Shown here piece after piece: positions 40,361-47,557 of a stretch of 64,000 bases of DNA (position 1 is its first letter; each line of letters starts with the position of its first letter). The stretch lies in the NCBI RefSeq assembly GCF_023920225.1, contig NZ_CP092587.1, positions 2,294,001 to 2,358,000 of the forward strand, given 5' to 3'. The stretch comes from Vibrio gazogenes (GTDB taxonomy: Bacteria > Pseudomonadota > Gammaproteobacteria > Enterobacterales > Vibrionaceae). A program made the translations under genes and the position numbers. Below the pieces are notes generated by a model. It ran no database searches and was not told the DNA's origin. It saw nothing but the letters and a program-made list of their open reading frames with translations.

Positions 40361-41062
40361 ATGAATATGAATCCTAGAGAATACCTCCCAATCCTTTCAG
40401 AAAGAGAACCTTTTTTTGATCAGCTGGACGATATTGAGATTAAGCACCAACACTACAAATTACTTCATGAAGAATTTAAGTTTTTGACAAATGATTTATT
40501 TACGATAATGAGCAAAAACAGAACGTTATCTAAATGTAATTTGGTAATTGAAAAATTAACTGAACTGCGTGTATGGCTAATATCAGTTATGTCAAATCAT
40601 GACGAAGCAAAAATGCTTTCTCAGCAAATGCTATTCTCATTAAATCTAACTGTAGTAAGTGATTCAGATTCAATTAGTACTAAAAACGCTATGTCTGCGC
40701 GTTTATCACTTTTAACTCAACTAAACCGTGTTGATAGCAGACATCAGTATTTTCAAGCAATTCATGCAGAGTTTTGCTGTTTTGTTGATGATTTGTACAT
40801 TATCATGAAAAATAACAATACATTGCTTATGTATAAACTCATAACAGAAAAGTTAGCTCAGGTTCGCAAATGGCTAGTATTAGTAATGTCGAACAAAGAG
40901 CAAGCTGCGGCTTCAATACAACCAATACCTGAAATAGCAAAAAAAGTAGTTCATAAATCAGAAACGGCTGACAGTGAAGATTCTGCTTCATCTGACACTA
41001 CTGAACAAGAGCAGACTATTGATGAATTCTTAGAAGAGTTTGCTAATTTGATGAAATCCTAA
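40361..41062 (+). CDS. Unknown protein with an internal duplication
   Basis: This 233-aa protein consists of two related blocks of about 55 residues: HYKLLHEEFKFLTNDLFTIM near 29-48 and HQYFQAIHAEFCCFVDDLYI near 128-147, each followed by a similar helix (IEKLTELRVWLISVMSN and ITEKLAQVRKWLVLVMSN). An acidic Ser/Glu-rich tail ends the protein. It is predicted to be mostly helical and soluble. It begins five bases after the relaxase pseudogene, so it could be a mobilisation accessory. No family recognised. Confidence 0.6.
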   Translation: MNMNPREYLPILSEREPFFDQLDDIEIKHQHYKLLHEEFKFLTNDLFTIMSKNRTLSKCNLVIEKLTELRVWLISVMSNHDEAKMLSQQMLFSLNLTVVSDSDSISTKNAMSARLSLLTQLNRVDSRHQYFQAIHAEFCCFVDDLYIIMKNNNTLLMYKLITEKLAQVRKWLVLVMSNKEQAAASIQPIPEIAKKVVHKSETADSEDSASSDTTEQEQTIDEFLEEFANLMKS

Positions 41063-41500
41063 ACATGATAAAAGGCCAGAGCTAACTAACTTCGTGGTTG
41101 CCATACAACTGGCCTACTTCTCTGGAACAGAGGGCAAAGAATAAAAGTTAAAAAGGAGAAGATACTTGCAGGCTATAGCAATTATATTAAGCATAGGTGT
41201 AATCATTTTGCAGATTAAAATGTATCCCATTTTAGTTATCACATACTGTGTACCAATTGCTAAAGCCCCTGCGCCACGATGTCATTCTAATAGTGATATT
41301 TCCCTCTGATACGCGAATACTCAACAAATGAAGCAGCCATAAATAAGTAGGCTGTTAGTATCCCTAGCCTTTAAGCATTAGCCCCCTGAAATACTTAAAG
41401 TCTACATGCCCTATGATAATTTAGTTACTCTTTTAGAGTTATGACCCCATTGCCTCTTATTGTTTACAATATAATAGAAAATTTGACTGTCAGTAAAAAA
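41063..41500. other. Non-coding stretch before the retron-like module
   Basis: About 440 bases with no supported gene. The palindromic pair GGCCAG...CTGGCC at 41074-41112 echoes the one at 37819-37842. The retron-like leader begins at the downstream end. Confidence 0.45.
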
Positions 41501-41503
41501 ATG

Positions 41504-41531
41504 TTGCGTTTAGTTTAAAAGTAGGTATTAT
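41504..41531 (+). promoter_or_regulatory. Putative promoter of the hairpin-rich leader RNA
   Basis: TTGCGT and TATTAT are separated by 16 bases. Transcription would start near 41538. A small inverted repeat TGTA-AAGG-TACA (41532-41543) lies over the expected start and could be a binding site for the XRE protein; this is inference. Confidence 0.5.
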
Positions 41532-41537
41532 TGTAAA

Positions 41538-41820
41538 GGTACAGAGTGAACCACTCTGATGCTCTTTAAAAGATATGACCTAAATCTGAACAAGATCGTG
41601 ACTCATCAGAGTCGATTGTCTCTATTGGCAATCAACTACCCAGCAAATGTGTAACGTCACTGACCGATGACAGTGAGAAACGGAACCAAATATTCGACTG
41701 GAGGGGCTACAAAGTAGCCCCAAGAATGAGTGACCTGTGTTGTCCATAACATTTCTATTCAGTTCAGTATTGTTTTGTCGACTGGTGCAATATTGCACTG
41801 AATGACGAAAAGGTCTTTGA
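41538..41820 (+). ncRNA. Hairpin-rich leader, candidate retron msr-msd RNA
   Basis: Between the putative promoter and the first small gene lie six hairpins in 260 nt. They are AGAGTG-AAC-CACTCT (41543-41557), GACTC-ATCA-GAGTC (41600-41613), GATTG/CAATC (41614-41633), TCACTG/CAGTGA (41657-41676), GGGGCTAC-AAA-GTAGCCCC (41703-41721), and a long stem of 16 positions (14 paired normally, one wobble, one mismatch) at 41757-41772/41788-41803. Retrons place such an RNA, with short msr hairpins followed by a long msd hairpin, upstream of the reverse transcriptase. The boundaries and the branching G are not certain. Confidence 0.55.
41563..41574 (+). repeat. Candidate a1 arm of the msr-msd RNA
   Basis: TCTTTAAAAGAT here is exactly complementary to ATCTTTTAAAGA at 41845-41856, enclosing most of the hairpin-rich stretch. 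Retron RNAs need such an end-pairing duplex. The word is AT-rich and nearly self-complementary, so chance is possible. Confidence 0.35.
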
Positions 41821-41822
41821 TT

Positions 41823-42056
41823 ATGAAGCATAAATCTAATCCCCATCTTTTAAAGAACTCCATCGAATCACTAAAACTGATGCGAGAGGAGATGCATGAT
41901 GTTATGGACAGCAGTAAACGAGCCAAGCTAGACAAAATCATTAGCGACCTCGAACAACATGGAACAGAGAAGTCTTGTTCTCAACTACTTGAGATTATCG
42001 GGGCTGCGATTAAATTGATTCCTGCTGTAGAGGCACTTTTGAGAATGTGGTCCTAG
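41823..42056 (+). CDS. Small helical protein upstream of the XRE regulator
   Basis: This 77-aa protein (ATG at 41823 after AAAGGT) is charged and helical in its first part (SIESLKLMREEMHDVM) and ends with an amphipathic, hydrophobic helix (LLEIIGAAIKLIPAVEALL). An ATG at 41802 would lie inside the 3' arm of the long leader hairpin and is less likely. No family recognised. Its position in the RT transcript suggests a role in the module, but the frame also overlaps the candidate a2 arm, so the first part may be RNA structure. Confidence 0.5.
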   Translation: MKHKSNPHLLKNSIESLKLMREEMHDVMDSSKRAKLDKIISDLEQHGTEKSCSQLLEIIGAAIKLIPAVEALLRMWS

Positions 42057-42107
42057 CTATAAGGTTGTTATTTACAGCAGGTCACTTCTTTTCTTTGGAG
42101 ATAACTG

Positions 42108-42392
42108 ATGAATATTGGAAAAGCGTTGTCACTTTGTAGAACTCAAAAAGGGATGACGAAAACTCAACTTTCAAAAGCTGCTGACGTTTCTATTTCTTAC
42201 TTAACTCTATTGGAACAAGGGAAAAGAGATCCTAACTTGTCTACGATTAACCAAATCTGTAAGGCAATGAGTGTTCCAACTAGTATATTTATGTTTCTTG
42301 CTTCTGATACAGAAGATAGGGACGGCATAAGTAATGAACTGTCAGAAAAATTAGCCCATACGGCACTTTCTTTAATGGAACAAGATTGTTGA
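42108..42392 (+). CDS. XRE-family helix-turn-helix regulator
   Basis: This 94-aa protein has a Cro/CI-type helix-turn-helix at residues about 5-58 (KALSLCRTQKGMTKTQLSKA, then SISYLTLLEQGKRDPNLST). It has only a short C-terminal extension. Ribosome site TTTGGAG precedes. It overlaps the reverse transcriptase start by seven bases, so both are translated from one message. It probably represses this operon; XRE partners are found with some retrons. Confidence 0.85.
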   Translation: MNIGKALSLCRTQKGMTKTQLSKAADVSISYLTLLEQGKRDPNLSTINQICKAMSVPTSIFMFLASDTEDRDGISNELSEKLAHTALSLMEQDC

Positions 42393-43342
42393 ACCTGCCT
42401 GTATACCCACATGCTTCAATAGCTAACTTGTCATCACTAGCTTTAGCGCTTGGTATGTCTTTAAACGAACTACATGAACTTGCCGCTAAATCTGATGACT
42501 ATTATTTTCTCACGAAAAAGATTGAAAAACCTGATGGCTCACTTCGTCTAACTTATGACGTTCGGCCTATCCTCAAAACAGTACATAGTAAAATATCAGA
42601 AGTCTTTCTAAAAAAAGTTGATTACCCTCGATTTCTTCAAGGGAGTATCAAAAAACGAGACTACATCTCTGATGCTAAACAACATGTATCGTCAAAAATG
42701 CTTATTAGTGAAGATATCTCTAACTTCTTCCCAAGCATATCTAAGAAAGTTGTTCATGAAGTGTGGGTCGGAGTTTTTGGTTTCTCTAATGAAGTCGCTG
42801 ATTTGTTAGCTGAGCTAGTGACGTATCAAGGATATGTTGTGCAGGGTTCAAAAACGAGTAGCTATATATGCAATCTAATTCTTTGGAAACGAGAAGCTGA
42901 ACTTGTAAGTAAACTCGAAGCAAAAGGGTTCACCTACACACGTTATGTTGATGATGTTACAGTATCAACTAAACGCATTGTATCAAAAGCTGAAAAATCC
43001 GAGATTATCAATTCTATCTATTCACTATTTCGTAGCGTTGGCGCTAAACCTAACCGTAAAAAACACAAAGTAATGCCTAGGAATAATAGGCAAGAAGTTC
43101 ATGGTGTAAACGTCAATAAGACCACCCCAACAATGCCCAAAAAAGCTAGAGATCAGATTCGAGCTGCTGTCCATCAATGTGAACTAGCGTTTGGTGATGA
43201 CCCGACGACAAGCGAGTACCAATCCGCCTATAACAGTGCTATGGGAAGAATAAATACAATGGGGCGAATGCATGCAAAAGAAGCTAAAGACTTAAAAGCT
43301 AGGCTAACTGCGGTAAACCCCATAACTAGGGACTGTAACTGA
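42386..43342 (+). CDS. Retron-like reverse transcriptase
   Basis: A 318-aa RT. Finger and palm motifs are in order: KPDGSLRLTYDVRPIL (49-64), region X DAKQH (96-100), motif A SEDISNFFPSI (catalytic Asp110), motif B QGSKTSSYICNL (153-164), motif C YVDD (Asp189, Asp190) and, after it, VHGVNVN (238-244). Retron RTs show NAxxH in region X and VTG in region Y; DAKQH and VHG are close variants. The N-terminal LSSLALALGMSLNEL helix is typical of retron RTs. Start is TTG, overlapping the XRE stop. There is no maturase or endonuclease domain, so a group II intron is unlikely. Confidence 0.82.
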   Translation: MLNLPVYPHASIANLSSLALALGMSLNELHELAAKSDDYYFLTKKIEKPDGSLRLTYDVRPILKTVHSKISEVFLKKVDYPRFLQGSIKKRDYISDAKQHVSSKMLISEDISNFFPSISKKVVHEVWVGVFGFSNEVADLLAELVTYQGYVVQGSKTSSYICNLILWKREAELVSKLEAKGFTYTRYVDDVTVSTKRIVSKAEKSEIINSIYSLFRSVGAKPNRKKHKVMPRNNRQEVHGVNVNKTTPTMPKKARDQIRAAVHQCELAFGDDPTTSEYQSAYNSAMGRINTMGRMHAKEAKDLKARLTAVNPITRDCN

Positions 43343-43549
43343 ATCTGTATAATTTCATATCAATTGTATATAAATCGATACACATAGTGACCGACTATGC
43401 TTATTCGTCCCTCATAAGTCGACGGTATAAGGCGCTAACGCCCTTATAAATCCAGTTTGAAAAGCCTTACTATTAATCAAATTAACGTGATAGAATGCAA
43501 TAGATTTAAGCGCTCTTTGTTTCTCCAGATTGAGAGCACAGTATATATT
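43343..43549. other. Structured stretch after the reverse transcriptase
   Basis: About 200 bases without a gene. Hairpins can be drawn at 43425-43447 (TATAA-GGCG-CTAA-CGCC-C-TTATA) and 43512-43537 (GCTCT...AGAGC). It could be the transcript's 3' end or, as an alternative, part of the retron RNA; RNA on the downstream side of the RT would be unusual. Confidence 0.4.
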
Positions 43550-43563
43550 TTGACACGTTAAAC

Positions 43564-43593
43564 TTGTCTAAAGCATTGTCGATATCATATAAT
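43564..43593 (+). promoter_or_regulatory. Putative promoter of the 52-aa peptide and protease gene
   Basis: TTGTCT and TATAAT are separated by 18 bases. A TTGACA at 43550 is also seen but is too far (32 bases) from the -10. Shortly after, TAAAGGTACAG (43607-43617) repeats the 11 bases found at the start of the msr-msd candidate (41534-41544). Confidence 0.55.
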
Positions 43594-43625
43594 GACTACA
43601 TTGTTTTAAAGGTACAGGTGAATTT

Positions 43626-43784
43626 ATGAGCATTAAAGAACTGATCGCGGCAGCTAAAAGTACGCCGGTAACGTCAGAACAGGTTAAAAGTCTTCGTGTT
43701 CGCCTACAGCAACAAGATAATGAGCAATCATCAAAACGCTCATCTAGCTCGAAGCAGTTCCTAGCACGAACATACAGCCTTTAA
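43626..43784 (+). CDS. 52-aa peptide between the reverse transcriptase and the protease
   Basis: A small ORF begins MSIKELIAAAKSTPVT, has a glutamine/serine-rich middle, and ends SKQFLARTYSL. It has its own promoter and ribosome site (AGGTG), and is followed within 20 bases by a hairpin terminator. The charged and disordered nature fits a regulator, inhibitor or protease substrate, but no family is recognised. It is below the size that most gene callers accept. Confidence 0.6.
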   Translation: MSIKELIAAAKSTPVTSEQVKSLRVRLQQQDNEQSSKRSSSSKQFLARTYSL

Positions 43785-43801
43785 TTCAGATCCTCTTTCA
43801 T

Positions 43802-43828
43802 ATAGCAGCCAATGGCTGCTATTTTTTT
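43802..43828 (+). terminator. Terminator between the 52-aa peptide and the protease gene
   Basis: ATAGCAGCC and GGCTGCTAT form a perfect 9-bp stem with an AAT loop followed by seven T. It lies only 12 bases before the protease ATG, so protease expression would depend on read-through. Confidence 0.85.
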
Positions 43829-43839
43829 GCGGAAAACTT

Positions 43840-45888
43840 ATGAACTCCTATCTTGTCTCCAGATTTGCTAAAGGTGAACTGAGTAATCTTGTTAAAGAAT
43901 GCTTTGGTACTGACTTTCCTGATATTTTTAGAAAATCACAGGTTGATTATATATACCGTTATCTTAAGGACTTAGACGCTAAGTCAGTACTACTCGAGCC
44001 AAAATATGTGGACAAAGATTATCTAGAAGACTTTAACCATTATTATGTAAAATGTTTTGGAAACAATGGCTTCATGACCGCTCGGTTGCACTTTTTCTCC
44101 GAAGAATTAGACCATCAAAAAATGACGGAGTACTTAGCTTTCGGAGATCAGAATGGGATTCAAACCTTGCAGAATTCGTATCTTGGTTTTGTTGTTATTA
44201 AACCGCTAGCTAAAACATTTATAGGTAAAACATGCTTAAAACCTTATCCAACCGTTAATCAATCTGATGACCGCAAGCGCTGTCTTGTAAGAGACTACTC
44301 GGTTGACTTGTTCGGTATCCCATTAAAAGTAACGTCTGTAGCCTTTCAGGAACAAGATAAAGTTGTTTCAGCATGTGCCACCACTGCTATCTGGTCATCA
44401 TTACATGCGATGCACTGGAAAGATGTACGACAAATACCAGCATGCAGCGAAATAACTACAAATGCACTTAATCATATCAGTGGATCAAGTAATAGCTTTC
44501 CTAATCGTGATTTGTCAAATAAACAAATTCTTCGTGCGTTAGATTTTGAAAAGATCAAGCATCACACCGCTGACATTTCTGCATATTCAGCAGATACTTT
44601 TTTTACTACAGTCAAAACATACATTGACAGTAAGATACCCCTAATTCTCGGAGTTGATGTCTATTGTAAAAGCGATCAAGAACTAACCCGTTTGGATGGA
44701 CACGCTATTACCATTGTTGGTTATAAATCTACAAATGAACCTGAAAATCAAGCGATATATGTACATGATGACCGTTTGGGACCTTTTGCAAGAGCTGGAT
44801 TTGTCGAGATAGATAAGGAAAAAGTAGAGACTGAAGTGAGTTGGGGATTAGCGCTTCAAGAAAAAGACGATGATGGAAAATGGAAAGATCCACACGAAAT
44901 CTTAGTTTTAAATAGTTTAATTATACCTGCACCACACAAAGTACGTTTACCATCAAGCTTTGCTCGCAATACATGTTCACATATAAAGTCCATTTATGAC
45001 GATATATTGAATAACATAGCAGATACTCAAGGTGAGGCGGCAGTTAGGGATTACCGTAATAATCTAACTTTTGATGTATCATTGTCTGAGATTTCAGATA
45101 TTCGGCAACAATTATTTAATGAAACATATACTGGTGAACATGCTGAATCTTTACAAAAAGAAAAAGTGAAATTTCTTACGGGTAGCTATGCCCGTTACCA
45201 GTGGGTTGCAAACTTTAAATCAAACTCCAAATGTATATTTAAAATATTGTTTGATGCTACAGATATCCCTCAAGGAAATGCAGTGTCTGCATTATTTGTA
45301 CATGATAAGGATCTCACCGATCTTGTCCTCGAATGTCAAAAACAAGTACTTAAACAAGATAACAATTTAACCGATGTCGATATCAATAGCTTTTATGGTT
45401 CTTTCCTTAAATACCTTGAACCTGAACCTGATAGTTTGGCATCTTATCTTGATAGAACCTTTGGTGAATTGCGAGCACCAAAGTATATAAAAAATACTGA
45501 GATGAATGCAGGTGACATACTTAACTCAAAAGTTGATAAATACTATGCATCCACAGAAAAAACTTTAGAAGAACTGTATACCGACATTGTCAAAGATGAC
45601 CAGAGCTCTTACTTGCTCTGGACGATATCTAGTGAAGGAGTTCTTTTAATTGGAAAAGAAGAAAATGGTAAAGGTCATCCCACACTAACCGGATTTAAAC
45701 CTTCACGAATTGCTGGTGAGCTAAGAAGGTCTCAAAGCGGTTGGTTTATTAACTCAAAGTCTGGCCGATATAGTACTGATTACAGCAATACTGACGAATT
45801 ACTCACCAATGCTCTTGAAAAGTTCAAGGACATTTTCCGCGAATCGAGAAAAACTATAACGGCTGATTTTTACAAACCAGAGAAGTAA
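43840..45888 (+). CDS. 682-aa protein with a C39/papain-like cysteine protease core
   Basis: Residues about 170-320 carry the features of C39-type papain-like proteases: catalytic cysteine in VSACATTAIWSS (Cys179), histidine in LDGHAITIVGYK (His288) and an acidic residue in AIYVHDDRLG (Asp310). The N-terminal 165 residues and C-terminal 360 residues are unrecognised; the C-terminal half has alternating helices and strands (LLWTISSEGVLLIGKEENGKG, a beta hairpin). No signal peptide or membrane segment is seen, so it should act in the cytosol. It may be the effector of the RT module. Its weak ribosome site (GGAAAA) and the terminator upstream suggest low basal expression. Confidence 0.72.
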   Translation: MNSYLVSRFAKGELSNLVKECFGTDFPDIFRKSQVDYIYRYLKDLDAKSVLLEPKYVDKDYLEDFNHYYVKCFGNNGFMTARLHFFSEELDHQKMTEYLAFGDQNGIQTLQNSYLGFVVIKPLAKTFIGKTCLKPYPTVNQSDDRKRCLVRDYSVDLFGIPLKVTSVAFQEQDKVVSACATTAIWSSLHAMHWKDVRQIPACSEITTNALNHISGSSNSFPNRDLSNKQILRALDFEKIKHHTADISAYSADTFFTTVKTYIDSKIPLILGVDVYCKSDQELTRLDGHAITIVGYKSTNEPENQAIYVHDDRLGPFARAGFVEIDKEKVETEVSWGLALQEKDDDGKWKDPHEILVLNSLIIPAPHKVRLPSSFARNTCSHIKSIYDDILNNIADTQGEAAVRDYRNNLTFDVSLSEISDIRQQLFNETYTGEHAESLQKEKVKFLTGSYARYQWVANFKSNSKCIFKILFDATDIPQGNAVSALFVHDKDLTDLVLECQKQVLKQDNNLTDVDINSFYGSFLKYLEPEPDSLASYLDRTFGELRAPKYIKNTEMNAGDILNSKVDKYYASTEKTLEELYTDIVKDDQSSYLLWTISSEGVLLIGKEENGKGHPTLTGFKPSRIAGELRRSQSGWFINSKSGRYSTDYSNTDELLTNALEKFKDIFRESRKTITADFYKPEK

Positions 45889-46139
45889 TTAGCTTTACTT
45901 TTTAAAATACATAATGATTCATATTAATTATTAGATATAGTCTAGCATTGTTATACTGAACATTTGAAACTTATCTAACCCATTGATTTGATATATAACA
46001 TACTACAGTTGCGTACTTGCTTCCCTTTCGTTATAGTCTTTCCAATTGGTTCCATTTATTGCAACAAGACGGTTAAAGCACCAGAGTTAACTAGCTGATA
46101 AATATAGATTAATTTTAGGGTTTATTCGGAGTGGATAGC
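45889..46139. other. Island right end, no gene seen
   Basis: About 250 AT-rich bases between the protease gene and the right att repeat. No conserved structure was noticed. Confidence 0.5.
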
Positions 46140-46195
46140 GTTCAAATCCCTATCTCTCCGCCACATTCAAGCCCTTGATTTATCAAGGGTTTTTC
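46140..46195 (+). repeat. Attachment-site repeat, right
   Basis: This repeats the tRNA-Ser 3' end and its following hairpin (35236-35291) with one mismatch. It marks the distal boundary of the island. Excision would restore the same tRNA gene. Confidence 0.92.
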
Positions 46196-46266
46196 TTGTT
46201 TTAGACCCCGTCAAATATCACCGAGTTAAATCGACAGCCTACATGCTTCTATGCTTGCATGATTGA

Positions 46267-46380
46267 CTATAGGTCGTTTCTCCCAACGAAGTACTGGCTG
46301 ATTTCCACATCTTTTAAAATGGCAATGATTTGCTGTTCATTGAATCGTTCTCCATGTTCATCAATCTTCTTGGTTGAATG
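46267..46380 (-). pseudogene. IS3-family OrfA remnant
   Basis: Reading the minus strand gives GERFNEQQIIAILKDVEISQ followed by YFVGRNDL and a stop. The N-terminal RFNEQQII(A)ILK helix is the start of an IS3-group OrfA helix-turn-helix. Nothing else of the IS remains, and no terminal repeats are seen. It lies just outside the island. Confidence 0.6.
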
Positions 46381-46447
46381 AACATAAAAAAGTGTAGCCG
46401 GAACTAAATAAAGGGGAGAGCGAGTCACTTACAACACTAAAGCGAAA

Positions 46448-46786
46448 CTATCTCAAAAAATAGAACAATAAGAAACCGATCCATGACGCAATTAATAACA
46501 CCCAAGGCAGTGGTGATACCTTTGTTTCAATCTTGGTTTCGACTAATGTCACTGGCTCATCGTCTTGGCGCCTCGCCTTTGATTTCGCTTCTTGCTTTTT
46601 GGCTTTGTCGGCAGCCCTTGCTTTGGCTTTCTGTTGTTTCTTGTAAAGCGCAATACCTTTTTCAATACCTTGAGCAATACGTTGTGTCTCCGCTTTCTTT
46701 TGACCCGGGAGCTGTGTCGCTCTAGCGATATCCATCGCCTCTTCCTTTGTTTTTTGTGAAGGTTCTACTGCTTGTTTTTTATGCAT
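46448..46786 (-). CDS. DUF2956-like small membrane protein
   Basis: A 112-aa protein, basic and Lys/Ala/Gln-rich for about 75 residues (GIEKGIALYKKQQKAKARAA) with one C-terminal membrane helix (WVLLIASWIGFLLFYFL). This fits DUF2956, a gammaproteobacterial family of unknown function; the match is from memory of the KAxxIAxxTQxPGQ-type N-terminus. It is the first core-like gene after the island. Confidence 0.6.
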   Translation of the reverse strand: MHKKQAVEPSQKTKEEAMDIARATQLPGQKKAETQRIAQGIEKGIALYKKQQKAKARAADKAKKQEAKSKARRQDDEPVTLVETKIETKVSPLPWVLLIASWIGFLLFYFLR

Positions 46787-46930
46787 AACTTAATCTTTTC
46801 ATATCGGAAAATTAACGCTTTAACAGCACACACATCCATTCGCTATATTTGGCATATTATGGCCTGTTTAGGTCACTGATATTTTAATAAAACAAACACA
46901 ATACCAGTCTCGATTGTCTTTCGAAAGTCT

Positions 46931-47557
46931 TCATCGCTCCGAGACCCCGACCATCCGCAGGCAATCCGCAAGGACCACGCGGATAAAATGCTCCCGATCG
47001 GTTTCCGGAGAAGCAATAATGTCGTCGGTCACACCGTGTACACCGGCATAAATCAGGAGCGAGGTAATACGTGGCTCAGCAATCTGCCACACGCCAACAC
47101 GGGTGCCGTTTTCGAGAATGAGCTGCAACTGCGCGAGAATCGCATTCTTCTCCCGGTTCGAGCGGTTATGGTGATGATGATTGGTGTAAACAATATCATG
47201 CAGGCGGTACGTGTCTGCGTAAGCCTTAATGCTTTCCTGAATCCAGACGCAAAGTCGGCCCAGCCAGTCATCTGCTTGACAAGTCTCGATTTTCTCTTCA
47301 AGCCGCTGTAAAAACTGGGCGGTATAGCGCTCCCCCATGGCGGCAAGCAACTCATTCTTAGAAGCGAAATAATGGTAAAAAGTACCTTTGGCAACCTGTG
47401 CCAACTCGACAATCTCGTTAATGGTCGTCGAATCGACCCCTTTGGCAAGAAACAGTTGTTCGGCGGCTGACATCAACTCACCCAGGCGAACTTCCGCAGG
47501 TTTGACACGCCTGACTTTCGAAGGAGCAGACGCCGTATGGTTCGTTTTATATCTCAT
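46931..47557 (-). CDS. TetR-family transcriptional regulator
   Basis: The N-terminal helix-turn-helix (about residues 30-75) reads AEQLFLAKGVDSTTINEIVE, then AQVAKGTFYHYFASKNELL, a classical TetR signature. The remainder is the helical ligand-binding domain. I chose the ATG at 47557 (208 aa); the frame opens 14 codons earlier, and neither start has a good ribosome site. It is divergent from the MFS pump and likely represses it through the inverted repeat at 47767-47799. Confidence 0.85.
   Translation of the reverse strand: MRYKTNHTASAPSKVRRVKPAEVRLGELMSAAEQLFLAKGVDSTTINEIVELAQVAKGTFYHYFASKNELLAAMGERYTAQFLQRLEEKIETCQADDWLGRLCVWIQESIKAYADTYRLHDIVYTNHHHHNRSNREKNAILAQLQLILENGTRVGVWQIAEPRITSLLIYAGVHGVTDDIIASPETDREHFIRVVLADCLRMVGVSER

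Larger units (their letters stand above)
35236..46195. mobile_element. Genomic island in tRNA-Ser (about 11 kb)
   Basis: The element is bounded by the two 56-bp repeats. It begins with two tyrosine recombinase genes, carries two MobV-like relaxase genes, a duplicated-domain protein, and a module of XRE regulator, retron-like reverse transcriptase, 52-aa peptide and cysteine-protease protein. Its genes are more AT-rich than the neighbouring core genes. It has no conjugation genes of its own, so if mobile it would be an integrative mobilisable element needing a helper. Confidence 0.88.

Noticed and set aside
41703..41721. GGGGCTAC-AAA-GTAGCCCC read as a Rho-independent terminator
   Set aside because: It is followed by CAAGAATGAG rather than a T-run, so it is treated as part of the structured leader.
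43425..43447. GGCGCTAACGCC-like hairpin resembling an integron attC end
   Set aside because: The core words of a true attC site (RYYYAAC and GTTRRRY at both ends) are not found, and there is no gene-cassette array.
43550..43555. Consensus TTGACA upstream of the 52-aa peptide
   Set aside because: The distance to TATAAT is 32 bases, too long for a sigma-70 promoter; TTGTCT at 43564 fits better.
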